Shown here: in pieces, positions 9,581-17,597 of the stretch
Numbering within the stretch: position 1 is the stretch's first letter
Layout of the letters: each line of letters starts with the position of its first letter
Source of the DNA: a virus
Virus record (IMG/VR): IMGVR_UViG_3300031951_000599
Span: 1-35,791 of that record
DNA length: 35,791 nt
Direction: 5' to 3' (one strand)
Made by a program: the position numbers and the translations under genes
The notes under the pieces: generated by a model
Databases searched by the model: none
Told to the model about the DNA's origin: nothing
Seen by the model: the letters and a program-made list of their open reading frames with translations, nothing else

Positions 9581-11569
9581 TTATGTCCCCTGATTCACAG
9601 CAACTTTGTAGTCAAGACCAAGTAGTGTCATCTTGAGTGGCAAAGTTTGGGTTACCTCAATAACAGCATCGCGGCTATAGCCACGGATACCGTTTAGTCT
9701 CTTAATGCCTGTGAACGGCGTAATCGCAATATCCAGCAAAGGGTTGTCAAAGTTCTGGAACGGCACAGGCTGGTTATTAATGTTCAAGTGCTGCGACTCA
9801 CTGACAATCGCGTTGACTTCGACAATCCGTTTTTTAAAACCAATACGAGAACCTGTCTGCAACTTGATCTCTACTGGCATTGTCTTGATGTAAACAGTAA
9901 TTGGCAAGCCGACCTCATAGCTAGCTGTTGACGAACGGTCAAAGGTAACACTGCCACCAACACTAACCGTCTCGTTGCCCTGCGGTACACCATCGCAGAT
10001 AACGTTTAAAGACTTACCAATATGTGGAAGACCACTAGCAGAAGCTGCGACACCACCAGTAAAGGCACAGTCAGTAAAACGACTATCGCTAAATAATTCA
10101 ACAAAATACCGAGTCGTCCCATTAAATACCCGTTTAGTTACCGTATAAATGTCTGTGACGTTTACGCTGACATCAATGAACTCACCGTCTGTGGTGAACT
10201 CTGATGGCGCTACAATTTGCTGAGAACGCAGGATGGAGTAGACCGCCATCGAGCCGTCAGTCGCATTAGTAATTAGAAGCAGGTCACCCTCGTCCGTAGA
10301 CGTAGCGCGACGCAAGGACAGACGAGTAGGGTTCTTTAACAGGTGACCCGACAGTAGCGAGATCCGCTGGGTAACGTAAGTCAGTTGTGTATCAGAGAAC
10401 AAGAACTCATTAAGAGCCTTGCCTTGCCTTTGGATAAACAAGGAGCCAGACTCAAGCGACTCGGCTCGTGTGCCTGTCTTTGCGCCATTACGGCTAACTT
10501 GCTTAAACGTAAACGTCAGCGGCGTGATCGGGTCAGTGCCTTGCTGCGGAACATAAAACTCGCCACCCGTTGTGAAGGCTTGCAAGTCGCGACCAGAGAT
10601 AATATCAACAATGATATTAAGCTGATTAGTATCAAGGGTAGCCTCAACAGCATCATCATCCAGAAACTCAGACGGTTTAAAGTCAAAGAACAAGGCCACC
10701 TTACTGCCCCAGATCGTAGACGGGCGTGACTTAGAGCCGCCGAAGTAGAGCCTACCTTCATGGAACGATACGCTGCGAGGCCAGCCTTTTGTAGACGACC
10801 AGACATCCTCATAGCCTGTCTCCAGTTCCCAATCGCCAGAAGCGATAGCCGTAGTGTTAAAGAATGGGAATTCAGTAATCGCCTCAACAACCGTACCGCT
10901 GATGTACTTTGTAATCCTGACCCGACCTTGTGGTGTCGCGTTGATGTACTGATTAACGTGCGTCGATAGGAACACTGACGAGCCAGCAGTCAAAGTAATA
11001 TTGCCAGACACAGCCGATGGGGTCAGCGTCGCAGCAGGATTACTGAATGTCTGGGTAAATGCGTATTTAGGGATAGAGTCAAACGTAATGGTGCTTGCAG
11101 TCCAAGCCGCGTCATTGGCACCACGGACGATCTTGATTGGCTGCAAATCTGGGTGAACGACAATCAACGTATCAGCCGATTGCGTCCAGCACAGTGATGA
11201 CAGCATGGTGCCTGTCAACGCAGATATCGTCAGGTAATTATCAGCCCCGCCATTGATAGCTGTAATCAACGCACCATTCTTAACCACATACATCCTGCCA
11301 GCAACAAAGCAGAGCATATAACGGTCATCGACGGAGAATTCAAAAGATATAAGCCGAACACCATTCGCGGCAGATGGTGTACTAGAATTAGGTAGCTCAA
11401 AAACGTGCTTAGTGCCGGGACGACGACGAGCGCCACCCTGTGGTTGGATAATGACATTAGTCGCTTTTGCCAATGCATTTTCGTACTGCGGGATGTCCAC
11501 ACGAGCGCGTAGCAACGGGTCTAGTTCCCCGGTACTAAAGTTCGTCTGGAAATCTAAGAATCTAGCCAT
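9581..11569 (-). CDS. Tail tubular protein B-like (tail nozzle)
   Basis: A 662-residue protein. Its beginning, with FQTNFSTGELDPLLRARVD and then NVIIQPQGGARRRPGTK, is the hallmark start of T7 gp12-type nozzle or stabilisation proteins of podoviruses. The remainder is beta-rich, with a conserved-looking stretch around residues 255-285 (GWPRSVSFHEGRLYFGGSKS). The start ATG at 11569 overlaps the previous stop (TAATG), coupling it to tail tubular protein A. Expected role: distal tube or nozzle of the short tail. Confidence 0.9.
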   Translation of the reverse strand: MARFLDFQTNFSTGELDPLLRARVDIPQYENALAKATNVIIQPQGGARRRPGTKHVFELPNSSTPSAANGVRLISFEFSVDDRYMLCFVAGRMYVVKNGALITAINGGADNYLTISALTGTMLSSLCWTQSADTLIVVHPDLQPIKIVRGANDAAWTASTITFDSIPKYAFTQTFSNPAATLTPSAVSGNITLTAGSSVFLSTHVNQYINATPQGRVRITKYISGTVVEAITEFPFFNTTAIASGDWELETGYEDVWSSTKGWPRSVSFHEGRLYFGGSKSRPSTIWGSKVALFFDFKPSEFLDDDAVEATLDTNQLNIIVDIISGRDLQAFTTGGEFYVPQQGTDPITPLTFTFKQVSRNGAKTGTRAESLESGSLFIQRQGKALNEFLFSDTQLTYVTQRISLLSGHLLKNPTRLSLRRATSTDEGDLLLITNATDGSMAVYSILRSQQIVAPSEFTTDGEFIDVSVNVTDIYTVTKRVFNGTTRYFVELFSDSRFTDCAFTGGVAASASGLPHIGKSLNVICDGVPQGNETVSVGGSVTFDRSSTASYEVGLPITVYIKTMPVEIKLQTGSRIGFKKRIVEVNAIVSESQHLNINNQPVPFQNFDNPLLDIAITPFTGIKRLNGIRGYSRDAVIEVTQTLPLKMTLLGLDYKVAVNQGT

Positions 11570-12183
11570 TAGAATCTCACCGCGACTAATTCGTAATCTT
11601 CGATAATCTGGGGCGGCTGGCCTTGAGCATCAATGTTTGACGCTTGACGGAAGTAGCCACCTCGACCATTCTCTGACGGAGCGCCAACAGCAACGCCCTG
11701 CCAGTAACCTGTTTTAGTCTCTTGCTCAGTAATCGGATAAGCCAAGTGCCATGCCATCATGTACTTCAGCAATTGGATGAAGTATTGCGGCATCGCGTAT
11801 TCTGGGGTTTGGTAAGGATAGTCAATGTAGACATCCTCGTAGTTTGTCAGCAGCTTGTCGCCCTGAATCTCCCAAAGTTTAACGGGACGGGCATAAGCAT
11901 TAGCTGTCTCAAAAACTGCACGGGGATTGCCAAGACGGTCTCCCGGCATTTGGTATTCGTATCGCCACTCCGTTGTCGGCGTAGTAAGCAGCCTAGACAA
12001 CCGTGTTTTCTTGTACGCAAATGACCAAGGGTACATGGATAACGTCATGTCCCGAACGTCTGGGTACAGACGGTCACAAGAGTTGGCCTCGTCTGTTCCG
12101 TCATTAAAAGACGAAATGGGCTTTGCGCCCAATAGGATCAATGCGTCAGAACAGATAGCAACTGCTGTATCGCCTGCTGCCAT
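11569..12183 (-). CDS. Tail tubular protein A-like (head-tail adaptor)
   Basis: A 204-residue protein of the T7 gp11 / podoviral adaptor type. The N-terminus ICSDALILLGAKPISSF and the RDMTLSMYPWSFAYKKTRL segment (about residues 43-61) are typical of the family, and the helical AWHLAYPITEQETK stretch follows later. It sits between capsid-associated genes and the nozzle protein, as expected. The start ATG at 12183 is preceded by GAGAGG. A long hairpin lies in the gap just upstream, so expression may be set partly apart from the capsid genes. Confidence 0.9.
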   Translation of the reverse strand: MAAGDTAVAICSDALILLGAKPISSFNDGTDEANSCDRLYPDVRDMTLSMYPWSFAYKKTRLSRLLTTPTTEWRYEYQMPGDRLGNPRAVFETANAYARPVKLWEIQGDKLLTNYEDVYIDYPYQTPEYAMPQYFIQLLKYMMAWHLAYPITEQETKTGYWQGVAVGAPSENGRGGYFRQASNIDAQGQPPQIIEDYELVAVRF

Positions 12184-12203
12184 AACAACCTCTCATGTAA
12201 TAA

Positions 12204-12237
12204 GGGGCCACTACCAAATTACTTCGGCAGCGGCCCC
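12204..12237 (-). terminator. Long hairpin between the decoration-like and tail tubular A genes
   Basis: GGGGCC pairs with GGCCCC, and the inner CTGCC pairs with GGTAG with one wobble, giving a stem of about 12 pairs around a ~10-base loop. On the minus strand it is followed only by TTATTA, not a clean U-tract. It could be a leaky terminator, an attenuator or an RNA-stability element between the abundant capsid mRNA and the tail genes. Confidence 0.5.
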
Positions 12238-12255
12238 GGATGATCCTAACTAAAC

Positions 12256-12534
12256 TTAGTCAGTATCAGTTGCTGTGATAGTCAGACCATCAGTGACATC
12301 AACAACACCGGAGGCGTTGCTTGCAACATAAACAAGCGTCAAAGCCTGAGTACCGCCAGTTGAAGAACGAACCAGAATAACGTCACCAACATTCAAGATG
12401 CTGGCGATTGCGTTGAAGTAACCGCTGGTGTTGATATCACCAATAGCATCAGTCGTTGAGTAAGCATACAAAGACGGGGCATTGCCAGCCTTTGATGCGC
12501 CAATGGTCGCAAAACCAGTTGAAGAATAAGCCAT
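12256..12534 (-). CDS. Small capsid-associated protein (probable decoration protein)
   Basis: A 92-residue beta-rich protein directly after the major capsid protein, with a strong AGGAGG ribosome site before the ATG at 12534. I recognise it as a common small protein of metagenomic phages that follows the capsid gene: it starts MAYSSTGFATIGASKAG, has LNVGDVILV in the middle and ends GLTITATDTD. A head decoration or stabilising role is inferred from position, size and fold type; no enzymatic motif is seen. Confidence 0.7.
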   Translation of the reverse strand: MAYSSTGFATIGASKAGNAPSLYAYSTTDAIGDINTSGYFNAIASILNVGDVILVRSSTGGTQALTLVYVASNASGVVDVTDGLTITATDTD

Positions 12535-12548
12535 GTCAGCCTCCTAGA

Positions 12549-13388
12549 TTAAGATTCGCGGCAGACGATCTTGACGATACCTTCATCGTCAATCGCCACA
12601 GCACCAGCCGAGAACATCGAAGCGATCAGGAAAGAAGTCTTCTCTGGCACATAGTTGATCTCAGTTTTAGGTGCAATGCCTTCTGCCAGACCCAGCGCAT
12701 CCTTGTGGAACGCGAAGCAGGTACGGTCGTTCGAGCCATCCTTAATCAGGCCACCCTCAGTGCGGTCACCCAGAACGTGGAAGGTGAAGCCCAAGAAAGT
12801 GTTGATCTCGCCCTGAACCAGCGCCTTGACAGTGTTGAAGTCAGACGAGGTAACAGCGGTTTCCGACAACAGGGAAGCCAGCGAGTTGGCATGGATGATA
12901 ATGTGACGGTTGTCCATAGGAACGTTGTTTGCGTTCAGCGTCTTAGCAGCTTCGCGCAGTTTGGCAACGTTCATGTTGCTGTCAGCGCCACCAATGTCAT
13001 TGCTGACCGAGGTGCCGCTCGATGCAGTCAGAGCGTCCAGAATCAGTTGATCCTGACGACGACCGATTGCGTTTGAGACAACTTTGACCAACTCACGACG
13101 CTCGTCGAAGTTGACCTTAGCTTGCATAAAGATGTCCGAATACTCAGCAGCGATGTAGTCGCTCAGAGTTGCGGTCACTTGCGAGTAGGTAACGTTCAGA
13201 GGAGTAACGTCAGTTTGAGGGATGCGGACTTGAGCAACGCCCTTGCCGATCTTAGGGAATTTGTAAGTTGAACCTTCAACACCTGAACGGATACGGACAG
13301 CCGGACGGAGAACCGCCGAAGCCTGATAGGCTTGCTTAACTTCCGCATCAAACAGGGTTACAAAGGCTGTAGACAGATTAATAGCCAT
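12549..13388 (-). CDS. Major capsid protein
   Basis: A 279-residue protein immediately downstream of the scaffold gene, with AAAGGT upstream of its ATG at 13388. It has HK97-fold-type podoviral capsid features: an N-terminal LFDAEVKQAYQ, SGVEGSTYKFPKIG, an E-loop-like basic/charged region (FMQAKVNFDERRELVKVV), and RRQDQLILDAL. It resembles the Phage_capsid_2-type proteins of environmental podoviruses. It has its own promoter and follows a strong terminator, consistent with the high expression a capsid needs. Confidence 0.92.
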   Translation of the reverse strand: MAINLSTAFVTLFDAEVKQAYQASAVLRPAVRIRSGVEGSTYKFPKIGKGVAQVRIPQTDVTPLNVTYSQVTATLSDYIAAEYSDIFMQAKVNFDERRELVKVVSNAIGRRQDQLILDALTASSGTSVSNDIGGADSNMNVAKLREAAKTLNANNVPMDNRHIIIHANSLASLLSETAVTSSDFNTVKALVQGEINTFLGFTFHVLGDRTEGGLIKDGSNDRTCFAFHKDALGLAEGIAPKTEINYVPEKTSFLIASMFSAGAVAIDDEGIVKIVCRES

Positions 13389-13528
13389 TTTGTTTACCTT
13401 TTGACAAAGTTATAAAGAGGTTTCTCGCTGTCGGTGAGCCGGGAGCCGGGCCGGTTGCTTGCAGTAGGATGCCAGCCAGTTGGGTACAACCATCTGAGGG
13501 TCGGTAATCTGATATGCCTCGGATACAT
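13389..13528 (-). promoter_or_regulatory. Untranslated leader of the capsid gene
   Basis: About 135 bases separate the predicted transcript start from the capsid ATG, unusual in a genome where most genes overlap. The leader is GC-rich and can fold, for example GTTG/CAAC around TACC, and GGTTG with a distal CAACC. AAAGGT just before the ATG is the ribosome site. I infer a role in mRNA stability or translation control of the capsid. Confidence 0.45.
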
Positions 13529-13556
13529 ATTGTAATCAGGTTTGTCTATCGCGCAA
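13529..13556 (-). promoter_or_regulatory. Sigma70-like promoter for the capsid gene
   Basis: Minus strand: -35 TTGCGC (13556-13551), a 16-base spacer, and -10 TACAAT (13534-13529). The promoter lies directly after a rho-independent terminator and upstream of the capsid leader. The same TTGC..-N16-TACAAT form occurs after the terminase gene, which raises confidence in both. Confidence 0.6.
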
Positions 13557-13577
13557 GTCTTTTTGATAGTTTTTTGC

Positions 13578-13605
13578 AAAAAAAAGCCCCGAGCCATGTC
13601 GGGGC
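13578..13605 (-). terminator. Rho-independent terminator between scaffold and capsid genes
   Basis: Read on the minus strand: a perfect 7-bp stem GCCCCGA/TCGGGGC, a 6-base loop, and eight T residues. It lies about 30 bases beyond the scaffold stop and would end transcripts coming from the terminase/portal/scaffold genes. Confidence 0.88.
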
Positions 13606-13634
13606 AAACTCCGTGAAGGAGCGGAGACTCCTAT

Positions 13635-14423
13635 TTAACCATATCGTTTCTGGAATAGGCGCTCTACTTTTTGGCGGTAAGCCGGGTCAGTTTCGTACTT
13701 GGGATCGCCGACCATAGCCTGCAACTCTAGGTCAGACATCTGGCCTTCAATCGGCATCGACTCTGTGGGGATACGGCCTTCGTAAGCCTCCCGAATCTTT
13801 GACAGAGCCTTGATACCACGGGCTGTACCACCCATGATCTTGAACTCCTCAAAGTCTTCAGCCGACCATACACCCTTGTTGACCAAGCCTCTAGCCCAGT
13901 TGACCATACCATTGATAACCGCATCGGCATTCGGCCCTAAAGCCTTACGCTCCGCTTGTATGTCAACGTCAGGAACGCCTATTGCATTTTCTGCAAGTCC
14001 ACGAAGCTTGCTGGCTATATCGTCAAATGCTGCTTGGGATACGCCGTTTTCAGCAGCCCAGTCCTTAAACATCGGGACAAACTCAAGCTGCTCTGCGTTT
14101 TCACCAAACGCTGAAATGTCATACTTGCCTTCTGGTGGGGCTTTATGTGCGCCCTTGGATACCATCTTGCGAAGGTCTTTCCAAGACTTAGCCATGCCCT
14201 CCATGTCTGGCTCGTTCTTATCCTTATTCCAAAAGTTCTCAGGCCACCAATCAGGCCGGTCTACTGGCTCGTCATCGGGGATGGATTCTGCGGAGCGGTG
14301 TTCTACCGCCGTCGCTTCAGGGTTATCAGGAGCTTTGTCTTCACTGGCTTCTACGTTGTCAAGTAGGCCAGTGGACTCTGCTGCTGCCGCACTAGGCTCG
14401 ACTGCCGTTTCGTTATCGCTCAA
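13635..14423 (-). CDS. Capsid scaffolding (assembly) protein
   Basis: A 262-residue acidic, helical protein just before the major capsid gene, the standard place for a scaffold. It has a disordered, acidic Ala/Glu-rich N-terminus. The motif DRPDWWPENFWNKDK and a KSWKDLRKMVSKGAHKAPPEGKY-like stretch (about residues 57-100) are typical of podoviral scaffold proteins, followed by a helical C-terminus. The start appears to be TTG at 14423, overlapping the previous TGA (TTGA) with GAGGAA just upstream. It is removed or recycled during head maturation in the family. Confidence 0.88.
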   Translation of the reverse strand: MSDNETAVEPSAAAAESTGLLDNVEASEDKAPDNPEATAVEHRSAESIPDDEPVDRPDWWPENFWNKDKNEPDMEGMAKSWKDLRKMVSKGAHKAPPEGKYDISAFGENAEQLEFVPMFKDWAAENGVSQAAFDDIASKLRGLAENAIGVPDVDIQAERKALGPNADAVINGMVNWARGLVNKGVWSAEDFEEFKIMGGTARGIKALSKIREAYEGRIPTESMPIEGQMSDLELQAMVGDPKYETDPAYRQKVERLFQKRYG

Positions 14424-14674
14424 AGGTTCCTCGCTCTATGTATACGGGACTCAATCTCTTTGACTAAAGAGCATCGCCCCTCTAAAAAATAGCCGTAGGA
14501 GGGATCACTCCCCGGCCCCCAGCATGGCTGCTCAATCGTTATCTCTCGAAACCACTTGAGCAACTTCTGCCCTTCCTCTGTGCCAAAGACCCTCAGACAC
14601 AGCTTATCCATATCGCTAGATTGTGGAGGTGCCATTGCTTCTTGCATTGCCTCCAGATCATCCCACCCAGCCAT
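14420..14674 (-). CDS. Bbp19-like phage protein
   Basis: I chose the ATG at 14674 (84 residues) because AAGGAGG lies just before it; it overlaps the end of the cupin-like gene by 17 bases. The middle (LRVFGTEEGQKLLKWFREIT) and the end (GRCSLVKEIESRI) match the small Bbp19-type proteins found between portal and scaffold genes in podoviruses. The function is not known to me in detail; it is presumably head- or portal-associated. Confidence 0.75.
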   Translation of the reverse strand: MAGWDDLEAMQEAMAPPQSSDMDKLCLRVFGTEEGQKLLKWFREITIEQPCWGPGSDPSYGYFLEGRCSLVKEIESRIHRARNL

Positions 14675-14984
14675 AAGCCTCCTTATTAGGAACAATGTTG
14701 TTATGTATTTGTGCTTCTTCTGCCTTCTCTGTCGCGTGTATGCAGTACCAGATCGTATCGGTCTGGGTGATGATAACGTGCGACAGCCCTGCCTTTATCT
14801 CAATGCAAGCAGGTGCTTCGTAAAACTTCTGCTGGCCTTCGATATCGACAATCACTGAACCTTTTGCCAGAATCGACAGATGCGAATAAGAGTGAACGTG
14901 CTGGGGAACCGCCCACCCTTTCGGCAAAAAGTATTCTTTCCCGTATAACCCATCAGCGAAGTGATGGTGCAGATCACATTCCAC
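14658..14984 (-). CDS. Cupin-like protein between portal and scaffold
   Basis: A 108-residue protein with a single cupin-type beta barrel. Motif 1 is PQHVHSYSHLSILAKG (His29, His31 and His35 could bind metal) and motif 2 is AGLSHVIITQ (His69). The start is GTG at 14984 with AAGGAG six bases upstream, overlapping the portal stop by 11 bases. Cupin-like genes in this place are known from environmental phages, but I know of no demonstrated function. It may be a small metal-binding virion or metabolic protein. Confidence 0.75.
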   Translation of the reverse strand: MECDLHHHFADGLYGKEYFLPKGWAVPQHVHSYSHLSILAKGSVIVDIEGQQKFYEAPACIEIKAGLSHVIITQTDTIWYCIHATEKAEEAQIHNNIVPNKEAYGWVG

Positions 14985-16605
14985 CCGGCGCTCCTTGCGG
15001 CTGTCCTTCCATCAGTGCCTGCTGCTGTCCTGCCATCGCCAACGCGGCCTGCTGTTGCAACATCATCTGCTGCTGACGCTCCATCAAGAAGCCACGCTCT
15101 GCCGCTGTATTTCTCACAGATGATGGAATGCCCAACTTGTCGCCAATGTAGTCGATCAACTCGCCTGTCTTAACTGCCAGCATTCCCTCCTGACCCATTG
15201 TAGAGGTAAGCTGCATGAACTGAACGATGTTGTTGATCTCCTCCATGTTCTGCGCCATTGCCAACGGAGCCACAGGGGAGACTTTGATCTCCAGACCATT
15301 GACCTTCAGTGGCATATTGACCAAGCCACGCTCGTCCATGACCTGCAAGATACGAGCAACCAGCGGAATCATCGTCTCGTTAATCAGACGACCAAAGGCA
15401 GAGCCAAGGTTTTGGGCTAGTTCCTTCATACGCTCTACCACCTCAGTAGCAGAACGTGCCGACATATTGTCTGGTGGCAGGGACTCATCTAGCAGAGTAC
15501 GCTTGATATTGGCACGAAGGTCGTTAATGACGATCTGGCTGACATTAAAGTCACCCGCACGAGGCAAAGCACGGAGTGATTCACCCTGTGGGCCACCGTT
15601 ACGAGCTACTGGGATAACCGCACCCGGCACAATCTTGACTGTCTGAGGATTCAACACACCATCGTCAGCAGCGGTGTAGACACCAGCCACAGCCAAGGAA
15701 GCATTCTTCAGTAGCAACTCAAGGGTTTTGTTCAGTGTCTTGATGTCTGGCATTGCTGTTAGCAACGGGCCACGACCGTAGACCTCTCCTGCAATCTTGG
15801 AGTAGCGGCTAATGACCCAAGGAGAGGACAGCATACGGCGGTAGACGACTTCCTCTTTTGTCTTTACCTCGATAACGTGGTAGCACCAATCGCCACGTTC
15901 TGCGTCATAGATAGTGGCCTCCAGCAGATCAATGTCTTCTGTTGGCTTGCTGTCAATCATCTGCTCCAAGTAGTCAGAGAATACAGCGTCTTTCCATTGC
16001 TGCTGGATGGCCTCTGCTTTCATACGCATACGGCGGTAGATCTTGTCTACAGTACCGTTCGCGCCTTCCTCATACGACACGAGGAACATGGGAACCGGCG
16101 TAAAGTTGATAGGCGAGATGTCATCGCCCGGCTGCACCATCATGCAGGCTGTGCCAACTGCTAGATCCAGCAGGAACTCACCAATAGCAATGTCGAAGTT
16201 CGACTGCTTGATGACTGCAAACATCTTCTCCATGTACACATCCATGATAGCCTGTGCTTGGTCACGCTGCTCAACAGGTACATCGGTGCCGGGTTCTAGC
16301 CTGCACCACTTACGCTGTGGCGGGAAGATGCCAGACTGAAGACGATTGGCAAACCGCTGAGTTGAGTTGATGGCTGTCGAGTCAAAGACCCGCGTCATCT
16401 TCTTAGCGCCCTTGGAGTTGCCGTCGTAGTAGCCGTAAAGCTGGCGTTGTGGCAGGGCAAACTCATAAGCATCGGTGTACAAGGACTCAAACAGATCCTT
16501 GTCTCGTTGCGCTTTCTCGGCACGGCGTAAGATCTCATCCGTCGGCATCTTCTTGCCTTGGTAGACCTTGCGGCGTGTACCCTTCATGTAGGACATCTCA
16601 GCCAT
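14974..16605 (-). CDS. Portal (head-to-tail connector) protein
   Basis: A 543-residue protein of the Bacteriophage head-to-tail connecting protein family (PF12236 type). Supporting stretches are the helical N-terminus with YEFALPQRQLYGYYDG, then TRVFDSTAINSTQRFANRLQ, FPPQRKWCRLEPG and VISRYSKIAGEVYGRGPLL. The C-terminus is Met/Gln-rich (QQQMMLQQQAALAMAGQQQA). Twelve copies would form the DNA entry ring. The ATG start at 16605 overlaps the previous stop (TAATG). Confidence 0.95.
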   Translation of the reverse strand: MAEMSYMKGTRRKVYQGKKMPTDEILRRAEKAQRDKDLFESLYTDAYEFALPQRQLYGYYDGNSKGAKKMTRVFDSTAINSTQRFANRLQSGIFPPQRKWCRLEPGTDVPVEQRDQAQAIMDVYMEKMFAVIKQSNFDIAIGEFLLDLAVGTACMMVQPGDDISPINFTPVPMFLVSYEEGANGTVDKIYRRMRMKAEAIQQQWKDAVFSDYLEQMIDSKPTEDIDLLEATIYDAERGDWCYHVIEVKTKEEVVYRRMLSSPWVISRYSKIAGEVYGRGPLLTAMPDIKTLNKTLELLLKNASLAVAGVYTAADDGVLNPQTVKIVPGAVIPVARNGGPQGESLRALPRAGDFNVSQIVINDLRANIKRTLLDESLPPDNMSARSATEVVERMKELAQNLGSAFGRLINETMIPLVARILQVMDERGLVNMPLKVNGLEIKVSPVAPLAMAQNMEEINNIVQFMQLTSTMGQEGMLAVKTGELIDYIGDKLGIPSSVRNTAAERGFLMERQQQMMLQQQAALAMAGQQQALMEGQPQGAPGGM

Positions 16606-17108
16606 TATTTCAGCCTTTCTTTCATTAGCATTGAGCGATCAGCACCACGTTGTGTCGGCATTGCATTTTTAGTGGACTCTTTCTTAGCAGACCATTGCCT
16701 TGCTTGGTCAAAGGTTGATAATCCAATATCATCAGGGTCTTTGTTGTACTGCCGCATAAAAAACTCTTTCCACGCCGTCTCATGTTTTGGAGATTTCAGC
16801 ATCTTATCTCCAGCAGACGAAGGCCAATGAGGTCTGTTGTCGTGTTTGCTAATAACCTCTTTTACACCAGCCTTCCATGCCCCACGATAATCGTAGTCGT
16901 TCTGTTGAGACAACATATCTATAACTTTGTTGTTGTCTAATTTTTCTGGTTTAAGATTATTCTCCGCAGCAATATCAGCCTTTATGGAGTTAAATAACTT
17001 TGTACCTTGAATCCAAGTGCGAAACTTGGCCTCTTCAGCAGGAGCTAAAGTAGTTGGCTTCCAATCTTGGGAAGAAAAGTTCTGATATTCTTTTATCCAA
17101 TCAGCCAT
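16605..17108 (-). CDS. Conserved phage protein upstream of the portal
   Basis: I chose the ATG at 17108 (167 residues, MADWIKEYQNFSSQDW), which overlaps the previous stop by eight bases; a longer start would lie inside the neighbouring gene. The stretch NDYDYRGAWKAGVKEVI (about residues 69-85), followed by HDNRPHWPSSAGDKMLKSP, resembles a recurring phage module of the 'YDLRGAW' type seen near portal genes. Probably virion-associated; function unknown. Confidence 0.7.
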   Translation of the reverse strand: MADWIKEYQNFSSQDWKPTTLAPAEEAKFRTWIQGTKLFNSIKADIAAENNLKPEKLDNNKVIDMLSQQNDYDYRGAWKAGVKEVISKHDNRPHWPSSAGDKMLKSPKHETAWKEFFMRQYNKDPDDIGLSTFDQARQWSAKKESTKNAMPTQRGADRSMLMKERLK

Positions 17109-17430
17109 TTTCTCTCTCCAGCTTGTACTTATCCAGTAAATTCCTGCCCTTTGCAGCCAACCGTCTTGCAGCACCAGCGGTTCTCGGCACAGGCTCACCC
17201 CATGCGTTCGCAGCTAATGCCAACCTTGTTGGATCACCATCTTCATCGACCAGTGGGCCACTTGGATTGGTGTAAAACCGTGTTAAAAAAGATCCTTTGC
17301 GTCTTGCTTTCTCGCCTGACGGAGACGATTCCTTGACTCCCGGCTGAAGATTCTTACTCTCGCCTGATGCCTCAAACTTGCGTCTGCCAGCCTCAGTCAA
17401 ACCGCCTTCAGGATCTTTGTATTTACTCAT
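17101..17430 (-). CDS. DUF6321-like phage protein
   Basis: A 109-residue basic protein starting at the ATG at 17430 (TGATG overlap with the previous stop). The pattern GGLTEAGRRKFEASG, then the RRKGSFLTRFYTNPSGPL stretch, then PTRLALAANAWGEPVPRT and AARRLAAKGRNLL, matches the DUF6321 type found in many environmental phages. Position among virion genes suggests a structural or DNA-binding role, but none is established to my knowledge. Confidence 0.75.
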   Translation of the reverse strand: MSKYKDPEGGLTEAGRRKFEASGESKNLQPGVKESSPSGEKARRKGSFLTRFYTNPSGPLVDEDGDPTRLALAANAWGEPVPRTAGAARRLAAKGRNLLDKYKLERENG

Positions 17431-17597
17431 CACTTCCCTCTAGCCGCTGCCATATTGTCGATTAAGTTTGGGTACGGACGACCAGCTTTCTGCGCTCGAC
17501 GCATAGCCATACGCTTCTGCGATTCGCTCAACTCTTTGGGCTTGCCTAAGTCTTTTGGCCTTGGCTGATCCCAAACTTCTTTCTTTGGCTTGTCCAT
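17430..17597 (-). CDS. Small basic phage protein (YPNLIDNM motif)
   Basis: A 55-residue Lys/Arg-rich protein starting at the ATG at 17597 (TAATG overlap) and ending by TGATG overlap with the next gene. The C-terminal GRPYPNLIDNMAAARGK is a motif I recognise from other small phage proteins in this region. It is translationally coupled on both sides. Function unknown; its basic charge is compatible with DNA or capsid interaction. Confidence 0.65.
   Translation of the reverse strand: MDKPKKEVWDQPRPKDLGKPKELSESQKRMAMRRAQKAGRPYPNLIDNMAAARGK

Noticed and set aside
13394-13597. Open frame of 67 residues over the scaffold/capsid gap
   Set aside because: It runs through the rho-independent terminator, and its internal ATG at 13528 would lie upstream of the predicted transcript start; the region is better read as terminator, promoter and leader.
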